This document shows positions 62,738 to 64,000 of a stretch of DNA of 64,000 nucleotides, one piece after another. Made by a program: the position numbers and the translations under genes. The DNA is from Stenotrophomonas acidaminiphila. GTDB taxonomy: Bacteria > Pseudomonadota > Gammaproteobacteria > Xanthomonadales > Xanthomonadaceae. Every line of letters begins with the position of its first letter. The stretch's first letter is position 1. Below the pieces are notes generated by a model, which saw only the letters and a program-made list of their open reading frames with translations, made no database searches and had not been told where the DNA came from. The DNA is taken from the NCBI RefSeq assembly GCF_001431595.1, contig NZ_LDJO01000012.1:1-64000 (forward strand), in the 5' to 3' direction.

Positions 62738-64000
62738 ATGGCCGAAATCAAGGAAGCAGTTGTCCCCGATATCGGTGACTACAGCGACATCCCGGTGATC
62801 GAAGTGCTGGTCGCCGTCGGTGATACGGTCGTGAAGGACCAGGGTCTGGTGACGCTGGAATCGGACAAGGCCACGATGGAAGTGCCGTCGGCCGTGGCCG
62901 GCGTGGTCAGGGAAATCAAGGTCAAGGTCGGCGACACCCTGTCCGAGGGCAAGGTCGTGGCGCTGATCGAAGTGGCCGAGGAGGGCGCAAAGCCTGCCGC
63001 CGCCGCCGCGCCGGCTGCGCCTGCCAAGGTCGAGCCGACCGCCGAGACCGGCGCCAGGGTCGAGCCGGTGGCCGTGGCCCCGGTGGCGGACAAGCTGGCC
63101 CAGCGCGAGATCGCCCAGGAATCCGTGCTGGCTGCGACCAGGCCGGCCAGCCCGCCGGTGCAGTTCAATGCCGAAGGCGTGCTGCCGTCCAACGTGCCCT
63201 ATGCCAGCCCGGCGGTGCGCGTGTTCGCCCGCGAGCTGGGCGTGGACCTGGCCCAGGTGGCCGGCACCGAGAAGGGTGGCCGCATCACCAAGGCCGACGT
63301 GCAGAAGTTCGTCAAGGGCGCATTGACCGGCGGTGGTGCCGCCGTGGCCGGTTCCGCGGCCGCCGCCGGCGGTGGCCTGAACCTGCTGCCGTGGCCGAAG
63401 GTGGACTTCGCCAAGTTCGGCGAGACCGAAGTGCAGCCGCTGTCGCGGATCAAGAAGATCTCCGGCGCCAACCTGGCGCGCAACTGGGCGATGATCCCGC
63501 ACGTCACCCAGTTCGACCAGGCCGACATCACCGAGCTGGAAGCCCTGCGCGTGGCGCTGAACAAGGAAAACGAGAAGGCCGGCATCAAGCTGACCATGCT
63601 CGCGTTCCTGATCAAGGCCAGCGCCGCGGCGCTGAAGAAGTTCCCCGAGTTCAACGCCTCGCTGGATGCCAGCGGCGAGAACCTGACCCTGAAGAAGTAC
63701 TTCCACATCGGCTTTGCCGCCGACACGCCGAACGGCCTGGTCGTGCCGGTCATCCGCGACGTGGACAAGAAGGGCGTGGTGCAGATCGCGCAGGAAACCG
63801 GCGAGCTGGCCAAGAAGGCGCGCGACGGCAAGCTGGGCCCGGCCGACATGAGCGGCGGCTGCTTCTCGATCAGCTCGCTGGGCGGCATCGGCGGCACCGC
63901 GTTCACCCCGATCGTCAACGCCCCGGAAGTGGCCATCCTCGGCGTCTCCAAGTCGTCGATCCAGCCGGTCTGGAACGGCAGGGAATTCGCACCGAAGCTG
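62738..64000 (+). CDS. aceF: Pyruvate dehydrogenase E2 (dihydrolipoamide acetyltransferase), 3' end cut by window
   Basis: 421 codons are visible, open to the window edge. One lipoyl domain with the lipoylated Lys44 (ESDKATMEV), an Ala/Pro-rich linker, an E3-binding domain (VPYASPAVRVFARELGVDL, then GGRITKADVQ) and most of the 2-oxoacid acyltransferase domain (MIPHVTQFDQADITELE, FHIGFAADTPNGLVVPVI). The catalytic HxxxDG motif lies beyond position 64000. As E2 it moves acetyl groups to CoA in the pyruvate dehydrogenase complex. ATG 62738 follows GGAG by seven bases. The gene upstream in the usual aceEF pair is not adjacent here; a DNA glycosylase gene is. Confidence 0.95.
   Translation, partial: MAEIKEAVVPDIGDYSDIPVIEVLVAVGDTVVKDQGLVTLESDKATMEVPSAVAGVVREIKVKVGDTLSEGKVVALIEVAEEGAKPAAAAAPAAPAKVEPTAETGARVEPVAVAPVADKLAQREIAQESVLAATRPASPPVQFNAEGVLPSNVPYASPAVRVFARELGVDLAQVAGTEKGGRITKADVQKFVKGALTGGGAAVAGSAAAAGGGLNLLPWPKVDFAKFGETEVQPLSRIKKISGANLARNWAMIPHVTQFDQADITELEALRVALNKENEKAGIKLTMLAFLIKASAAALKKFPEFNASLDASGENLTLKKYFHIGFAADTPNGLVVPVIRDVDKKGVVQIAQETGELAKKARDGKLGPADMSGGCFSISSLGGIGGTAFTPIVNAPEVAILGVSKSSIQPVWNGREFAPKL

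Overview
The window is about 70% GC and densely coded on both strands. It looks like the chromosome of a gammaproteobacterium of the Xanthomonadaceae/Lysobacteraceae (Stenotrophomonas, Pseudoxanthomonas or Luteimonas type). The pointers are an Oar-like TonB receptor with a Clp/CRP-type site upstream, M13 and M28 peptidases, many c-di-GMP proteins, single-lipoyl pyruvate dehydrogenase E2, and small families common in that group (DUF1415, DUF3016, DUF3297, DUF4031). I see no rRNA, tRNA, CRISPR array, insertion sequence or prophage. The genus is an inference.

Layout. 1-6.2 kb: a photo-oxidative (singlet oxygen type) stress island. It has an ECF11-like sigma factor and ChrR-type zinc anti-sigma, then a leftward operon of lipocalin, TspO-like protein, FeS-type photolyase PhrB and FolE, and a divergent DUF2256/NAD(P)-binding pair. 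Four copies of one promoter architecture (TGCATCCA-N14-sCGTAnA) tie the island together; one of them points off the left edge. 6.3-12.5 kb: c-di-GMP enzymes (EAL, LOV-like PAS-PAS-GGDEF, CHASE-like GGDEF-EAL) and two small unknown genes. 12.5-18.5 kb: a methyltransferase, unknown proteins, a GH18 hydrolase and an NHL-propeller/M23 fusion. 18.7-21.8 kb: an Oar-like TonB-dependent receptor. 22.1-25.7 kb: an ECF42 sigma module with DGPF/YCII and glyoxalase-fold proteins and a matching TGTCGA-N17-CGTC promoter. 25.8-30.7 kb: an M28 peptidase, a LytS/LytTR two-component pair and small membrane or exported proteins.

31-41 kb: an MpaB-like oxygenase, M13 peptidase, Cache-like/PAS/EAL regulator, a LysR/DODA-dioxygenase divergent pair and a CPA1 antiporter. 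41-45.7 kb: small conserved proteins, motAB and msrB. 45.8-48.9 kb: the D-alanine catabolic locus (Lrp-type regulator, dadA, dadX). 48.9-57.6 kb: DUF3016, a hybrid histidine kinase, a translationally coupled rsmC/pseudouridine synthase/HAD operon, DUF1415, the c-di-GMP-binding YajQ, a serine hydrolase and an EamA exporter. 57.7-61.1 kb: metNIQ and a YiiX-like hydrolase. 61.2-64 kb: OmpW, a DNA glycosylase and the 5' two-thirds or more of aceF, cut by the window edge.

Two themes connect the genes. One is extracytoplasmic stress signalling by two distinct ECF sigma systems with recognisable target promoters in the window. The other is c-di-GMP signalling: four turnover proteins, the YajQ receptor and the MotAB stator.
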